From assembly GCF_000720635.1 (NCBI RefSeq), contig NZ_JOCF01000061.1, forward strand, positions 44,031 through 108,030: a stretch of 64,000 nt of DNA, given 5' to 3'. Both the position numbers and the translations under genes were made by a program. The stretch is from Streptomyces sp. NRRL WC-3742. Lineage in GTDB: Bacteria > Actinomycetota > Actinomycetes > Streptomycetales > Streptomycetaceae. The notes under the pieces are model-generated. The model saw only the letters and a list, made by a program, of their open reading frames with translations, made no database searches and was not told the origin of the DNA. Shown piece by piece: positions 57,067 to 64,000 of this stretch; the stretch's first letter is position 1; every line of letters begins with the position of its first letter.

Positions 57067-58335
57067 CTAGCCCTCCAGCAGCTCCTGCCCCAGGTACCCG
57101 CCCGCCGCGACCCCCGGCAGCACCGCGTACAGCCCGCTCGCCTCGTGCCGCAGGAAGCGCGACAGCCCGTCGCCCCGGGAGAGCTTGCGCTGCACCGGGG
57201 TGAAGCCCCGGCGCGGATCGGACTGGAAGGCGAGGAAGAGCAGCCCGGCGTCCGGGCTGCCGTCCGCCGACAGGCCGTCGTGGTACGAGAACCCGCGCCG
57301 CAGCATCGCCGCCCCGCCGTTCGCGGCCGGGGCGGCGACCCGGATGTGGGCGTCGGCCGGGATGGCCAGCGCGTCGTCCTGTCCCCGGGCCGCCAGGTCC
57401 ACCGGGGCGTGCTCCCCGGCCCCGGCGGGCGTGCCCAGCGGGGCCCCGTCCGACTTGCGCCGCCCGATCACCCGCTCCTGCCGGTCGACGGGCAGCGCCT
57501 CCCAGTGGTCCAGCAGCATCCGGATGCGCCGGAACACCAGGTACGAGCCGCCCGCCAGCCAGGCCGGCCGGTCCTCGCCGGCGGTGCAGAACACCTTGTC
57601 CGCGAAGCCGTCCTCGGTGGGCTTGGGGTTGTTGGTGCCGTCGATCTGCCCCATCAGGTTGCGCCCGGTGACGGTCTGCGCGGCGGCGCCCGGCGTCCGG
57701 GCGAAGCCGGCCGACTGCCAGCGCAGCGCCGCCGTCCCGGCCGCCAGCCGCTGCAGCACCCGCAGGGCGTGCACCGCCACCAGCGCGTCGTCGGCGCCGA
57801 TCTGGACGAACAGGTCCCCGTCGCCGCGCGCCGGGTCCAGGGCGTCGCCGGGGAAGGCGGGCAGCGGCTCGAGCGCGGCCGGGCGGCGGTCGGTGAGCCC
57901 GGCCTTGTCGAGGAGCGAGGCGCCCACGCCCACGGTGAGGGTGAGCGAGCAGGGTCCGGCGTCCAGCGCGACCTGGTCCTCGAACTCCTCGACGGGCTCC
58001 CCGGCGGTCAGCCTCTCGGCGGCGCGGGACCAGCGCTGGAACAGGGTGCGCAGCCCGTCCCGGCCGACGCCCTGGGCCAGGTCGAAGGCGGCCAGCTGCA
58101 CCCGGGCCTGCTGCGGCTCCAGGATGCCCGCCTGATGTTCCCCGTGGAACCTCACCCGTCCGGCGCCCAGCGCCCCGATGCCCGGCGTCCCGGCGGTCGA
58201 CGCCGCACCCGTGGCGGCGGTCCGGTCCAGGGCGACGGCCCCGGCCGCCCCCGCCCCGGCGCCGGCGAGCAGCCCGGCTCCGGCGGTGCCGATCAGCGCC
58301 CGCCTGGTGAAACCGCGGTCGGTGGTCCCGTCCAT
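57067..58335 (-). CDS. dtpA: Tat-exported DyP-type heme peroxidase
   Basis: 422 residues from ATG 58335. A GTG at 58344 overlapping the copCD stop is an alternative. The N-terminus has a twin-arginine signal, TRRALIGTAG, followed by an Ala/Gly-rich hydrophobic stretch. The DyP signature GxxDG is seen as GQIDGTNNPKP. DAHIRVAAP carries the likely heme-proximal His, and RRGFSYHDG the distal Arg. In S. lividans the orthologue DtpA works with Sco and ECuC in extracellular copper traffic and morphogenesis. The same gene set is present here in one minus-strand operon. The match in order and motifs is strong. Confidence 0.92.
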   Translation of the reverse strand: MDGTTDRGFTRRALIGTAGAGLLAGAGAGAAGAVALDRTAATGAASTAGTPGIGALGAGRVRFHGEHQAGILEPQQARVQLAAFDLAQGVGRDGLRTLFQRWSRAAERLTAGEPVEEFEDQVALDAGPCSLTLTVGVGASLLDKAGLTDRRPAALEPLPAFPGDALDPARGDGDLFVQIGADDALVAVHALRVLQRLAAGTAALRWQSAGFARTPGAAAQTVTGRNLMGQIDGTNNPKPTEDGFADKVFCTAGEDRPAWLAGGSYLVFRRIRMLLDHWEALPVDRQERVIGRRKSDGAPLGTPAGAGEHAPVDLAARGQDDALAIPADAHIRVAAPAANGGAAMLRRGFSYHDGLSADGSPDAGLLFLAFQSDPRRGFTPVQRKLSRGDGLSRFLRHEASGLYAVLPGVAAGGYLGQELLEG

Positions 58336-58340
58336 CGCCG

Positions 58341-60383
58341 TCACCCGATCCTGAACTGCTGGGTGGGGGTGGTCTGGTCGATGTCGGAGGAGCGGATCTG
58401 TGCCGACACCACCCAGGTGCCGGCCAGCGGCAGCTGCGTGGTGCCGCTCCAGCGGCCCGGGCCCTGGGGGGTGAGCACGACGGGCAGCGGGCCGAGGTCG
58501 CGGTCCGGCAGGGTGAAGGCGAGCTGCACCTCGGGCACCTCGACCGGCTTGCCGTCCACGCCGTCCAGCGCGAGCTTCACCTCGTTGGGGCCGGTCCGGG
58601 CCGGGTTGAGGGTGACGGTCGCGGTGCCCTTGGCGTTGGGGGTGCGGCCCTTGGTGTCGTACGGGAGCTTCAGCTCCACCGTGCGCCCCGGCTCGGTCTG
58701 CGGGGCGGCCCCGGCCGCACCACCGGCGGCGGGGGCGGTGTTCCCGGCGGCCTTGACCTCGCCCGCCACCCGCCCGGGCGGCGAGTTGGTCAGCATCGTG
58801 GTGACGGCCAGCACCGCCACCGCGACCAGCGCCTCCACCAGCACCGAGCGGCGCAGCCCCGCCCGCGTCGGGGTGAGCCCGCGCTCGCGCCCCGCGCTCT
58901 CCCGGGCCGCGCGCTGGCGCTCCAGCTGGGCCTGCCGGGCCGGGTCCTCGCCGTGCGCGGCGACGGCCACCGGCTCCGGCTCGGGCAGCTCGGCCGGTTC
59001 GACCTCCGCCGCCTCCTCCGGGGCCGCGCGCAGCCGGGCCAGCCAGGTGCGGGAGATCCAGGCGACGCCGAGCATCACCACGACGCAACCGGTCTTCACC
59101 AGCAGCAGCCGCCCGTACTCGGTGTCGCCGAGCGCGCCCCAGCTGCCGAGGCCCCGCCAGGACTGGTAGAGGCCCGTGGCGGCCAGGACGGCGACGCAGC
59201 CGAACGCGATCTTCGAGAAGCGGTCCACCACCTCGGCGCCGACGCCCTCGCGCAGTGCCACCAGCAGTGCGGCCAGGCCGCCCAGCCAGAGCGCCATCGC
59301 GATCAGGTGCAGCATGCCGAGCGGCAGCGCCAGCCAGACCTGGATGCCGACCGAGGCGTGGTCGGCGCCGACCCAGGTCGCCGAGAGCGCGACGGCCAGC
59401 ACCAGTCCGGCCACACCCAGGCCCAGCCTGGTCTCCCGCTGCGGCCGCTCGGCGGCCCGGCGCTCCAGCTCGCGCAGCTCCGCCTCCTCGGCGTCCTCGG
59501 CGTTCTCGGCATCCGGAGCGTCCTCGGGAGCCTCCGAAGAGGCGGCCGACACCGTACGGGGCGGCTGCCCCAGCTGTCCGACCAGCAGCGACAGGAACAC
59601 TCCGCCCGCCGCGAGCAGCAGCAGCCGCGCGGCCAGCGCGGTGCCGATCCGCTCGTCCAGGGTGGCGCGCACCAGCGACAGGTCGAACGCCTTGCCGATC
59701 CCCGACCCGCGCTCGTACGGGCCGCGCAGCATCAGCACCGCGACGGTGGAGACCAGCAGCGCCGTCCACCCGGTCATCAGCAGCCGCTGCACCGACCGGC
59801 GGGCGGTGCCGCCCGGCCAGCAGATCAGTACGAACGCGGCCACCCCGGCCAGCAGCGCGAACGCCGCGTACGCGACGGTGCGCCCGGTGCCGTAGAGGGC
59901 GGCGACCAGCCCGTCCGCATCGGCGCCCTGGAGGGCGGAGGCGGAGACGGAGGTGTCCGAGGGCGCGCCGACGGAGAAGGTGAAGGCCCCGCCCACCGGG
60001 TGCGAGTCCGCGGAGACGGCCCGCCAGGCCACGGTGTACGTGCCGTTGGCGAGGCCGCTGTTCAGGCCGACGCGGGCGGTGTTGGCCCTGCCGTCCGCGT
60101 GCACGGGGTTCCCGGCGTCCACCGCCTTGCCGGCCGGGTCGAGGACCCGGACGGAGTCGCCGGAGAGCGACACCTCCTCGCTGAAGGTCAGGGTGACCGA
60201 CTGCGGGGCCGTGGCGACGACCGAGTTCTGCTGCGGGTCGGTGGAGTCCAGGGTGGCGTGCGCGGAGGCGGGGCCGGCGGCGGCGAGCATCAGCGCGAGC
60301 AGCGCGCCGAGCACCCCGACCAGCCCGGTCAGGCGGCGGTGGACGATCCGGCGGGCGGTCCGGCGGGTGAAGGCCGTTTCCAT
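58341..60383 (-). CDS. CopC-CopD fusion copper protein
   Basis: 680 residues from ATG 60383. A GTG at 60419 is an alternative. The signal peptide ends at ASAHATLD, leaving the copper-binding N-terminal His of a CopC domain (to about residue 135, with the second site in DSHPVGG). A CopD-type membrane domain of about nine segments follows, then two hydrophilic loops very rich in Glu/Ala. A C-terminal extracytoplasmic domain of about 130 residues (TKGRTPNAKGTATVTLNP, LPLAGTWVVSAQI) is of the YtkA-like type. It is thought to move copper across the membrane. Its stop touches the dtpA start, and ecuC lies 47 bases upstream. Confidence 0.9.
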   Translation of the reverse strand: METAFTRRTARRIVHRRLTGLVGVLGALLALMLAAAGPASAHATLDSTDPQQNSVVATAPQSVTLTFSEEVSLSGDSVRVLDPAGKAVDAGNPVHADGRANTARVGLNSGLANGTYTVAWRAVSADSHPVGGAFTFSVGAPSDTSVSASALQGADADGLVAALYGTGRTVAYAAFALLAGVAAFVLICWPGGTARRSVQRLLMTGWTALLVSTVAVLMLRGPYERGSGIGKAFDLSLVRATLDERIGTALAARLLLLAAGGVFLSLLVGQLGQPPRTVSAASSEAPEDAPDAENAEDAEEAELRELERRAAERPQRETRLGLGVAGLVLAVALSATWVGADHASVGIQVWLALPLGMLHLIAMALWLGGLAALLVALREGVGAEVVDRFSKIAFGCVAVLAATGLYQSWRGLGSWGALGDTEYGRLLLVKTGCVVVMLGVAWISRTWLARLRAAPEEAAEVEPAELPEPEPVAVAAHGEDPARQAQLERQRAARESAGRERGLTPTRAGLRRSVLVEALVAVAVLAVTTMLTNSPPGRVAGEVKAAGNTAPAAGGAAGAAPQTEPGRTVELKLPYDTKGRTPNAKGTATVTLNPARTGPNEVKLALDGVDGKPVEVPEVQLAFTLPDRDLGPLPVVLTPQGPGRWSGTTQLPLAGTWVVSAQIRSSDIDQTTPTQQFRIG

Positions 60384-60430
60384 GCTGGCGGGTCCTCTGG
60401 GTCGTGTCTTTCGGCTCACGTCGACACGAC

Positions 60431-60937
60431 CTAGTTCTGGCCGGGGCGGTAGGTGAGCTCCTTGACCGGCACCTTGACCGCGATGGTGCCGGACTTGGCG
60501 AAGGTCAGGTCCAGCTCGACCTCGTCGCCGAGGGCCGGGGCCTTCTGCCAGCCCATGATCATCAGGTGGTTGCCGCCGCGCGAGAGCTGCAGCGCGCCGT
60601 GCGCGGGCACGTCCATGCTCTCGACCTGCTCCATGCTCGAGGCCGTCGAGCGGTGCATGGTGATCGACTCCGCGCCCGGGCTGCTCACCTTGACCAGCTG
60701 GTCCTGACCGCCGTCGTTGCGCACGGTCAGGTACCCGGCCGCCATCCCGCCCGCCGGGGGCAGCGGGATGTAGGAGTCGGCGACGCTCAGCTTCGCCGGG
60801 CCGGTCCCCGCGTCGGCCTGGCTGCCCGAGCCGCAGGCCGCGAGGATCGCCCCGGCGCCCAGGGCGGTGGCCAGCACCGCGCCGGTCAGCGCCGAGCGGC
60901 GGAAGCGGCGGGAGGTGCCGGTGGCCGCGGCGGTCAC
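60431..60937 (-). CDS. ecuC: PCu(A)C-type copper chaperone lipoprotein
   Basis: 168 residues from GTG 60937, which overlaps the sco stop (GTGA). The lipobox LAAC has Cys35. The copper site is visible as ITMHRSTAS (Met94, His95), Met108 and NHLMIMG (His124, Met126), the DUF461/PCuAC pattern. It holds Cu(I) outside the membrane and passes it to Sco. In S. lividans this partner is ECuC. Position, length and motifs agree with it. Confidence 0.92.
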   Translation of the reverse strand: MTAAATGTSRRFRRSALTGAVLATALGAGAILAACGSGSQADAGTGPAKLSVADSYIPLPPAGGMAAGYLTVRNDGGQDQLVKVSSPGAESITMHRSTASSMEQVESMDVPAHGALQLSRGGNHLMIMGWQKAPALGDEVELDLTFAKSGTIAVKVPVKELTYRPGQN

Positions 60938-61605
60938 GCCGCCACCCCCTTGGCGAGCAGGGGCAGGTCGTGGGTGTAGGTCTTCACGTCGGTGCCGCTC
61001 ATGTAGAGCACGTGCGCCTTGTCGTCCGAGGGGAGGAAGGCCAGCACCTGGGCGCCGTGGGTGGAGGTGACGGTGCCGTCCGCGTTGACCACCGGGTCCT
61101 CGATCATGATGCCCAGTGACTTGGCGGCGGCCTTCACCTTCTCCAGGTCGCCGGTGAGACCTATGAAGTCCTTGCCCATCGAGTCCAGCCAGGTGCGCAG
61201 CACCTTGGGGGTGTCGCGCTGCGGGTCGGTGGAGACGAAGACGACGTCGACCTTCTTGCGCTCCTCCTCCGGCAGCGCCTTCATCGCCACGCCGATGTCG
61301 CCCATGGTGGTCGGGCAGACGTCCGGGCAGCTGGTGTAGCCGAAGAACAGCAGGGTGCTGTGCCCGTTGGTCTGCTTGCGCAGGTCGAAGGGCTGCCCGC
61401 TGGTGTCGGTCAGCTGGAGGTCGGGCTTCTCGAAGTTCTTGGCGAGCTTGGTGCCCTCGTAGGGCGTCTTCTCCTTCTGCTGGACGACGGTGGCGGCATT
61501 GCCGCTGCCACCACCGTCGGAACCGCAGGCGGAGAGGGTCAGGGCGGCGGCGAGCGCGAGGGCGGCGGCGCCGGCGAGGCGGGTGGTGCGGGAGGTGCGG
61601 GGCAT
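60934..61605 (-). CDS. sco: Sco copper chaperone lipoprotein
   Basis: 223 residues from ATG 61605. The lipobox LSAC has Cys27. It has a thioredoxin-like SCO1/SenC fold with copper ligands Cys93 and Cys97 in TSCPDVC and His183 in STHGAQ. It delivers copper to targets such as the CuA site of cytochrome oxidase and, in S. lividans, to the GlxA radical oxidase. It is coupled to ecuC by a 4-base overlap. A strong hairpin separates it from the ycnI-like gene, so sco may have its own promoter or partial read-through. Confidence 0.94.
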   Translation of the reverse strand: MPRTSRTTRLAGAAALALAAALTLSACGSDGGGSGNAATVVQQKEKTPYEGTKLAKNFEKPDLQLTDTSGQPFDLRKQTNGHSTLLFFGYTSCPDVCPTTMGDIGVAMKALPEEERKKVDVVFVSTDPQRDTPKVLRTWLDSMGKDFIGLTGDLEKVKAAAKSLGIMIEDPVVNADGTVTSTHGAQVLAFLPSDDKAHVLYMSGTDVKTYTHDLPLLAKGVAA

Positions 61606-61636
61606 GGGGGGTTTCCGATCGTGCGCGCTGGAGCGC

Positions 61637-61668
61637 CGGCGGGGGCCGTCGCGGGACGGCCCCCGCCG
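61637..61668 (-). terminator. Strong hairpin between ycnI-like gene and sco
   Basis: A perfect 14-bp stem (arms 61637-61650 and 61655-61668) with the loop GCGG, just after the ycnI-like stop in its direction of transcription. Confidence 0.8.
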
Positions 61669-61677
61669 ACGCCTGGA

Positions 61678-62442
61678 TCAGGAGGCGGAGCCGCTGCTCT
61701 TGCGGCGCAGGCCCGCGATGCCGACGGCGGTGCCGATCACGCCGACCACGATGCCGACGACGCCCAGGGTGCGGGCGGTGGAGTCGCTGGCCTTCCTGTC
61801 GCCGTCGGAGGCGGCGGCGTGGTCCGAGCTGTCGCCGTGCGTCCCGGCGGCCGGGCTGGCGGTGGCGCTCGCGCCCGCACCGTGGTGGTCGTCGCCCGAC
61901 GCCTTGGTGAGCTTGAGGACGGGCGCCGGGTGGGCCGCCTCGGGCTGGCCCTCCTTGGACTCGTCGATCCAGCGGACGACGTCGCCGTTGTCGTAGGTCT
62001 GCAGGGCCTTGAACGCCATGCTGTCGGCGTCGGTCGGCAGCGGGCCGAGGGAGACGCGGAACTCCTGGAACTGGCCGGGGGCGATCTTGGTGGCGGCGTC
62101 GGCGGTCCAGGTGATCTTGGAGACGGCCTCGTTGACGTCGCTGCCGTGGACCTTGATCGGCTTGTCGAGCTTGGACTTCTCGACGACGGCGGTCCAGCCC
62201 GGCATCGGCAGGGTGCGCACGGAGGCCAGCGGGTGGTCCAGGGGCAGGTTGACCTCCAGCTTCACCGTGCTCGCGGTGTCGCTCTCGTTCGGCACCCGGA
62301 AGTCGACGGCCGTGTAGCCGCCCTGCGAGGCCGTGCCGGGGTTCACGGTGACGTGCGCGAACGCGGGGCCGGCCAGCGCCACCACGGAGGCGGCGGCGGT
62401 CAGGGCGACGGCGGCGATGCGGCGGGTGGGAAGGGAACGCAT
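61678..62442 (-). CDS. YcnI-like (DUF1775) copper-binding membrane protein
   Basis: 254 residues from ATG 62442, with GGAGA upstream. The signal peptide ends at AFAHVTVNPG, so the mature protein starts with His, the copper ligand of the YcnI family. The conserved VDFRVPNES and MPGWTAVVEKS (with the family Trp) follow. A His/Asp/Ala-rich linker (DDHHGAGAS, THGDSSDHAA) leads to one C-terminal membrane helix and a basic RRKSSG tail. It probably binds copper at the cell surface next to CopCD, ECuC and Sco. It is the first gene of the copper operon on this strand. Confidence 0.9.
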   Translation of the reverse strand: MRSLPTRRIAAVALTAAASVVALAGPAFAHVTVNPGTASQGGYTAVDFRVPNESDTASTVKLEVNLPLDHPLASVRTLPMPGWTAVVEKSKLDKPIKVHGSDVNEAVSKITWTADAATKIAPGQFQEFRVSLGPLPTDADSMAFKALQTYDNGDVVRWIDESKEGQPEAAHPAPVLKLTKASGDDHHGAGASATASPAAGTHGDSSDHAAASDGDRKASDSTARTLGVVGIVVGVIGTAVGIAGLRRKSSGSAS

Positions 62443-62589
62443 GATGCGGGGTCTCCGATCGGAGGAAGGACGTGTGGGGGTCGAGCCTGAGGCCGTCGTT
62501 CGTGATCGAAGGACGGTCCGGTCACCGCGCACACCCATGCCCCGGGACGGCCGTACGGGCAGAGCCGTCGAACCGCCGGGAAGGCCGGG

Positions 62590-63420
62590 TCAGTACGCGA
62601 ACGCCCCGCGCGGCGGCCCCCGCCGCACCACGCTGTGCCGCAGCGCGGCACCCACCGGGAACGGCGGCTCGCCGCCCCCGCGCCCGAACCGGAGCTCCGG
62701 GCCCGCGACGCCGAACAGCCCGCGCAGCAGCGCGGCCGCCAGCAGCAGCGCCGAGCGCAGCGGAGCCGCCCAGTGCTCCCGGGCCGCCGAGGCCGCCACC
62801 CGCAGCAGCCGCCACAGCGCGGCCTCGCCTCGCCGCAGCCACCAGCCCGCCACCAGCGCGGCCGCCAGGTGCCCGGCCAGCATCGAGGGCGTCATCCCCA
62901 GCACCCCGCCCTGCCACCAGGGCGCGGTGGCGAAGGCGTGCGGGTCCAGACCCGCCGAGGAGACCAGCTGCTCGGCCGTCGGCCCGCCCGGCAGACCTGC
63001 CAGCGTGCCCGGCCGGGCCTCGTTGCAGATCAGCCTGGTGGCCACCTCCGGGACGCCCATCGCGCCCCCGGCCCCGCCTCCGCCGTGGTGGTGCATCCCC
63101 GCCATCGCGGAGGCACCGAAACCGTGGAAGAGGCAGTGCAGCCCCAGTTGGCCGACGCCCAGCGCCCCGGCGATGCCCGCCAGCGAACGTTCCCGCCCGC
63201 CCAGCGCCACCGCGCACACCAGCACCGCCGCGAAGCCCGTCACCAGCGCCACCGGCGCCGCGTTCCCGCCGCCCGCCAGCGCGTGTCCGACGGCCGCTAT
63301 CAGCGTGCACACCAGCGCGAACGGGACAGCCCGGGCAACCCTCAGGTCCCAGGCGGCGGCCCCCACCGGCCGGGCCGGGGCGGAGGCGCCCGGGAGCGGG
63401 GCGGCGGGGAGGGCAGTCAT
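62590..63420 (-). CDS. His-rich integral membrane protein, function unknown
   Basis: 276 residues from ATG 63420. Five to six hydrophobic segments. An extracytoplasmic-looking loop has Met/His-rich GMHHHGGGGAGGAMG, and HCLFHGFGASAMAGM precedes it, residues able to bind copper. The C-terminal 40 residues are Arg/Gly/Pro-rich. I do not recognise a named family. Its place directly upstream of the ycnI-like gene and the His/Met loop suggest a part in copper handling, which is inference. It is 148 bases ahead of the ycnI-like gene and probably has the operon promoter before it. Confidence 0.8.
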   Translation of the reverse strand: MTALPAAPLPGASAPARPVGAAAWDLRVARAVPFALVCTLIAAVGHALAGGGNAAPVALVTGFAAVLVCAVALGGRERSLAGIAGALGVGQLGLHCLFHGFGASAMAGMHHHGGGGAGGAMGVPEVATRLICNEARPGTLAGLPGGPTAEQLVSSAGLDPHAFATAPWWQGGVLGMTPSMLAGHLAAALVAGWWLRRGEAALWRLLRVAASAAREHWAAPLRSALLLAAALLRGLFGVAGPELRFGRGGGEPPFPVGAALRHSVVRRGPPRGAFAY

Positions 63421-63649
63421 GGCTGCGCCATCATCTCACCGCCTACCGGGCCGACACGGACAGGGTGGGAAATCCCTACGAATGCCCCGTTCGGCGGCGG
63501 CGCGAGGGGTGAACAGTGCGCCGCCCGGCACAGACCCCGGCCCGAGTCCATCCGCCGAACGAGCGGTAGCGCCCCCGTGGCACGGTTCACCGCGGAATCA
63601 CCCGGAGATACCTAGTTGTATGTGGAGCCGCAGCCAGGAGGGACCTCCC

Positions 63650-64000
63650 GTGGACATCTGGTGGACTCTGCACCTCAAGCGCGACCCGGCCAGCGTCCCG
63701 CTCGCCCGGCGCATCCTGCTCGGTGCCATGGCGACGGCGGGCGTGGACCCGCAGATCGCCCACGACCTCGGGGTCGCCCTCACCGAGGCGTGCGCCAACG
63801 CCGTCGAGCACGGCGCCTGCGGCCGACCCGAGGACGGCTTCCAGGTCACCGCCTCGATCAGCGGCGACCGGCTGCGCATCGAGGTCACCGACTCCGGCCC
63901 GGGCCTGCCCGCCCCCGCCGCCCCGCGCTCCCGCCGCCCCGCCGCCGCCCCCGAGGCCGCCGCCACCCGCCCGGCCCCGTACCCCCGCCCCCGCCGGGGC
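63650..64000 (+). CDS. RsbW-like anti-sigma/histidine-kinase-type ATPase (partial)
   Basis: GTG 63650 has AGGAGG 8 bases upstream. 117 codons are visible and the frame is open at the window edge. It has the GHKL fold of anti-sigma factors: LARRILLGAMATAGV, then the N-box LTEACANAVEHG and the G1 box VTDSGPGLP. After the G1 box the sequence is Pro/Ala/Arg-rich (RSRRPAAAPEA), a low-complexity insertion where the G2 lid is expected, so the rest of the domain must lie beyond the edge. Such proteins bind and hold a sigma factor or anti-sigma antagonist. It is divergent from the His-rich membrane gene. Confidence 0.85.
   Translation, partial: MDIWWTLHLKRDPASVPLARRILLGAMATAGVDPQIAHDLGVALTEACANAVEHGACGRPEDGFQVTASISGDRLRIEVTDSGPGLPAPAAPRSRRPAAAPEAAATRPAPYPRPRRG

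Noticed and set aside
62454..62463. Copper-responsive operator TCCGATCGGA before the ycnI-like gene
   Set aside because: It is only a 10-base palindrome that includes the ribosome binding site. No match to a known CsoR-type site could be shown.

Overview
The window is very GC-rich actinobacterial DNA and almost certainly comes from a Streptomycetaceae chromosome (Streptomyces, Kitasatospora or a close relative). The reasons are the codon use, the GTG/TTG starts with strong GGAGG sites, and the right-hand gene order: ABC pairs, HAD, serS, pheA, dtpA, copCD, ecuC, sco, ycnI-like. From memory this matches the S. coelicolor SCO3956-SCO3968 neighbourhood.

Left region (1-32,584): three collinear plus-strand type I modular PKS genes, here called A, B and C. 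A is cut by the left edge. The modules in order are KS-AT-AT-KR-ACP, four of KS-AT-DH-KR-ACP, and KS-AT-DH-ER-KR-ACP. The four middle ATs read as methylmalonyl-type and the outer extender ATs as malonyl-type. No thioesterase ends the line in this window. Eight apparent deletion points, four of them frame-shifting, lie in segments repeated between modules. They remove conserved parts of KS-AT linkers, malonyl ATs and two KRs. I read them mainly as repeat-collapse assembly errors, though real recombination deletions are possible. As written, A and C are split into three reading-frame pieces each.

Cluster support genes (32,730-37,965): a DHA2 exporter, a DUF5302-like small protein, and a Sfp-type phosphopantetheinyl transferase that would activate the ACPs. 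On the minus strand lies a small exported peptide with a repeated DTHWG motif, followed by crotonyl-CoA carboxylase/reductase (extender supply) and a type II editing thioesterase.

Middle accessory genes (38,240-45,507): a Gfo/Idh/MocA oxidoreductase; a methyltransferase divergent from a TetR regulator with two operator copies; and a small catabolic-looking set. That set holds an F420-type LLM oxidoreductase, a LysR-HTH/alpha-beta-hydrolase fusion with a matching T-N11-A operator, a secreted beta-propeller protein and an aldo-keto reductase.

Right region (45,738-64,000): mostly conserved core. There are two ABC ATPase/permease pairs, then an accessory patch (MFS, GntR, SnoaL-like, LysR), then HAD phosphatase, serS, a 578-base gap with a cluster of DnaA-box-like sites, pheA, and the copper-trafficking operon (ycnI-like, sco, ecuC, copCD, dtpA). 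A His-rich membrane protein and the start of an RsbW-like ATPase close the window. No tRNA, rRNA, CRISPR or insertion sequence was seen.
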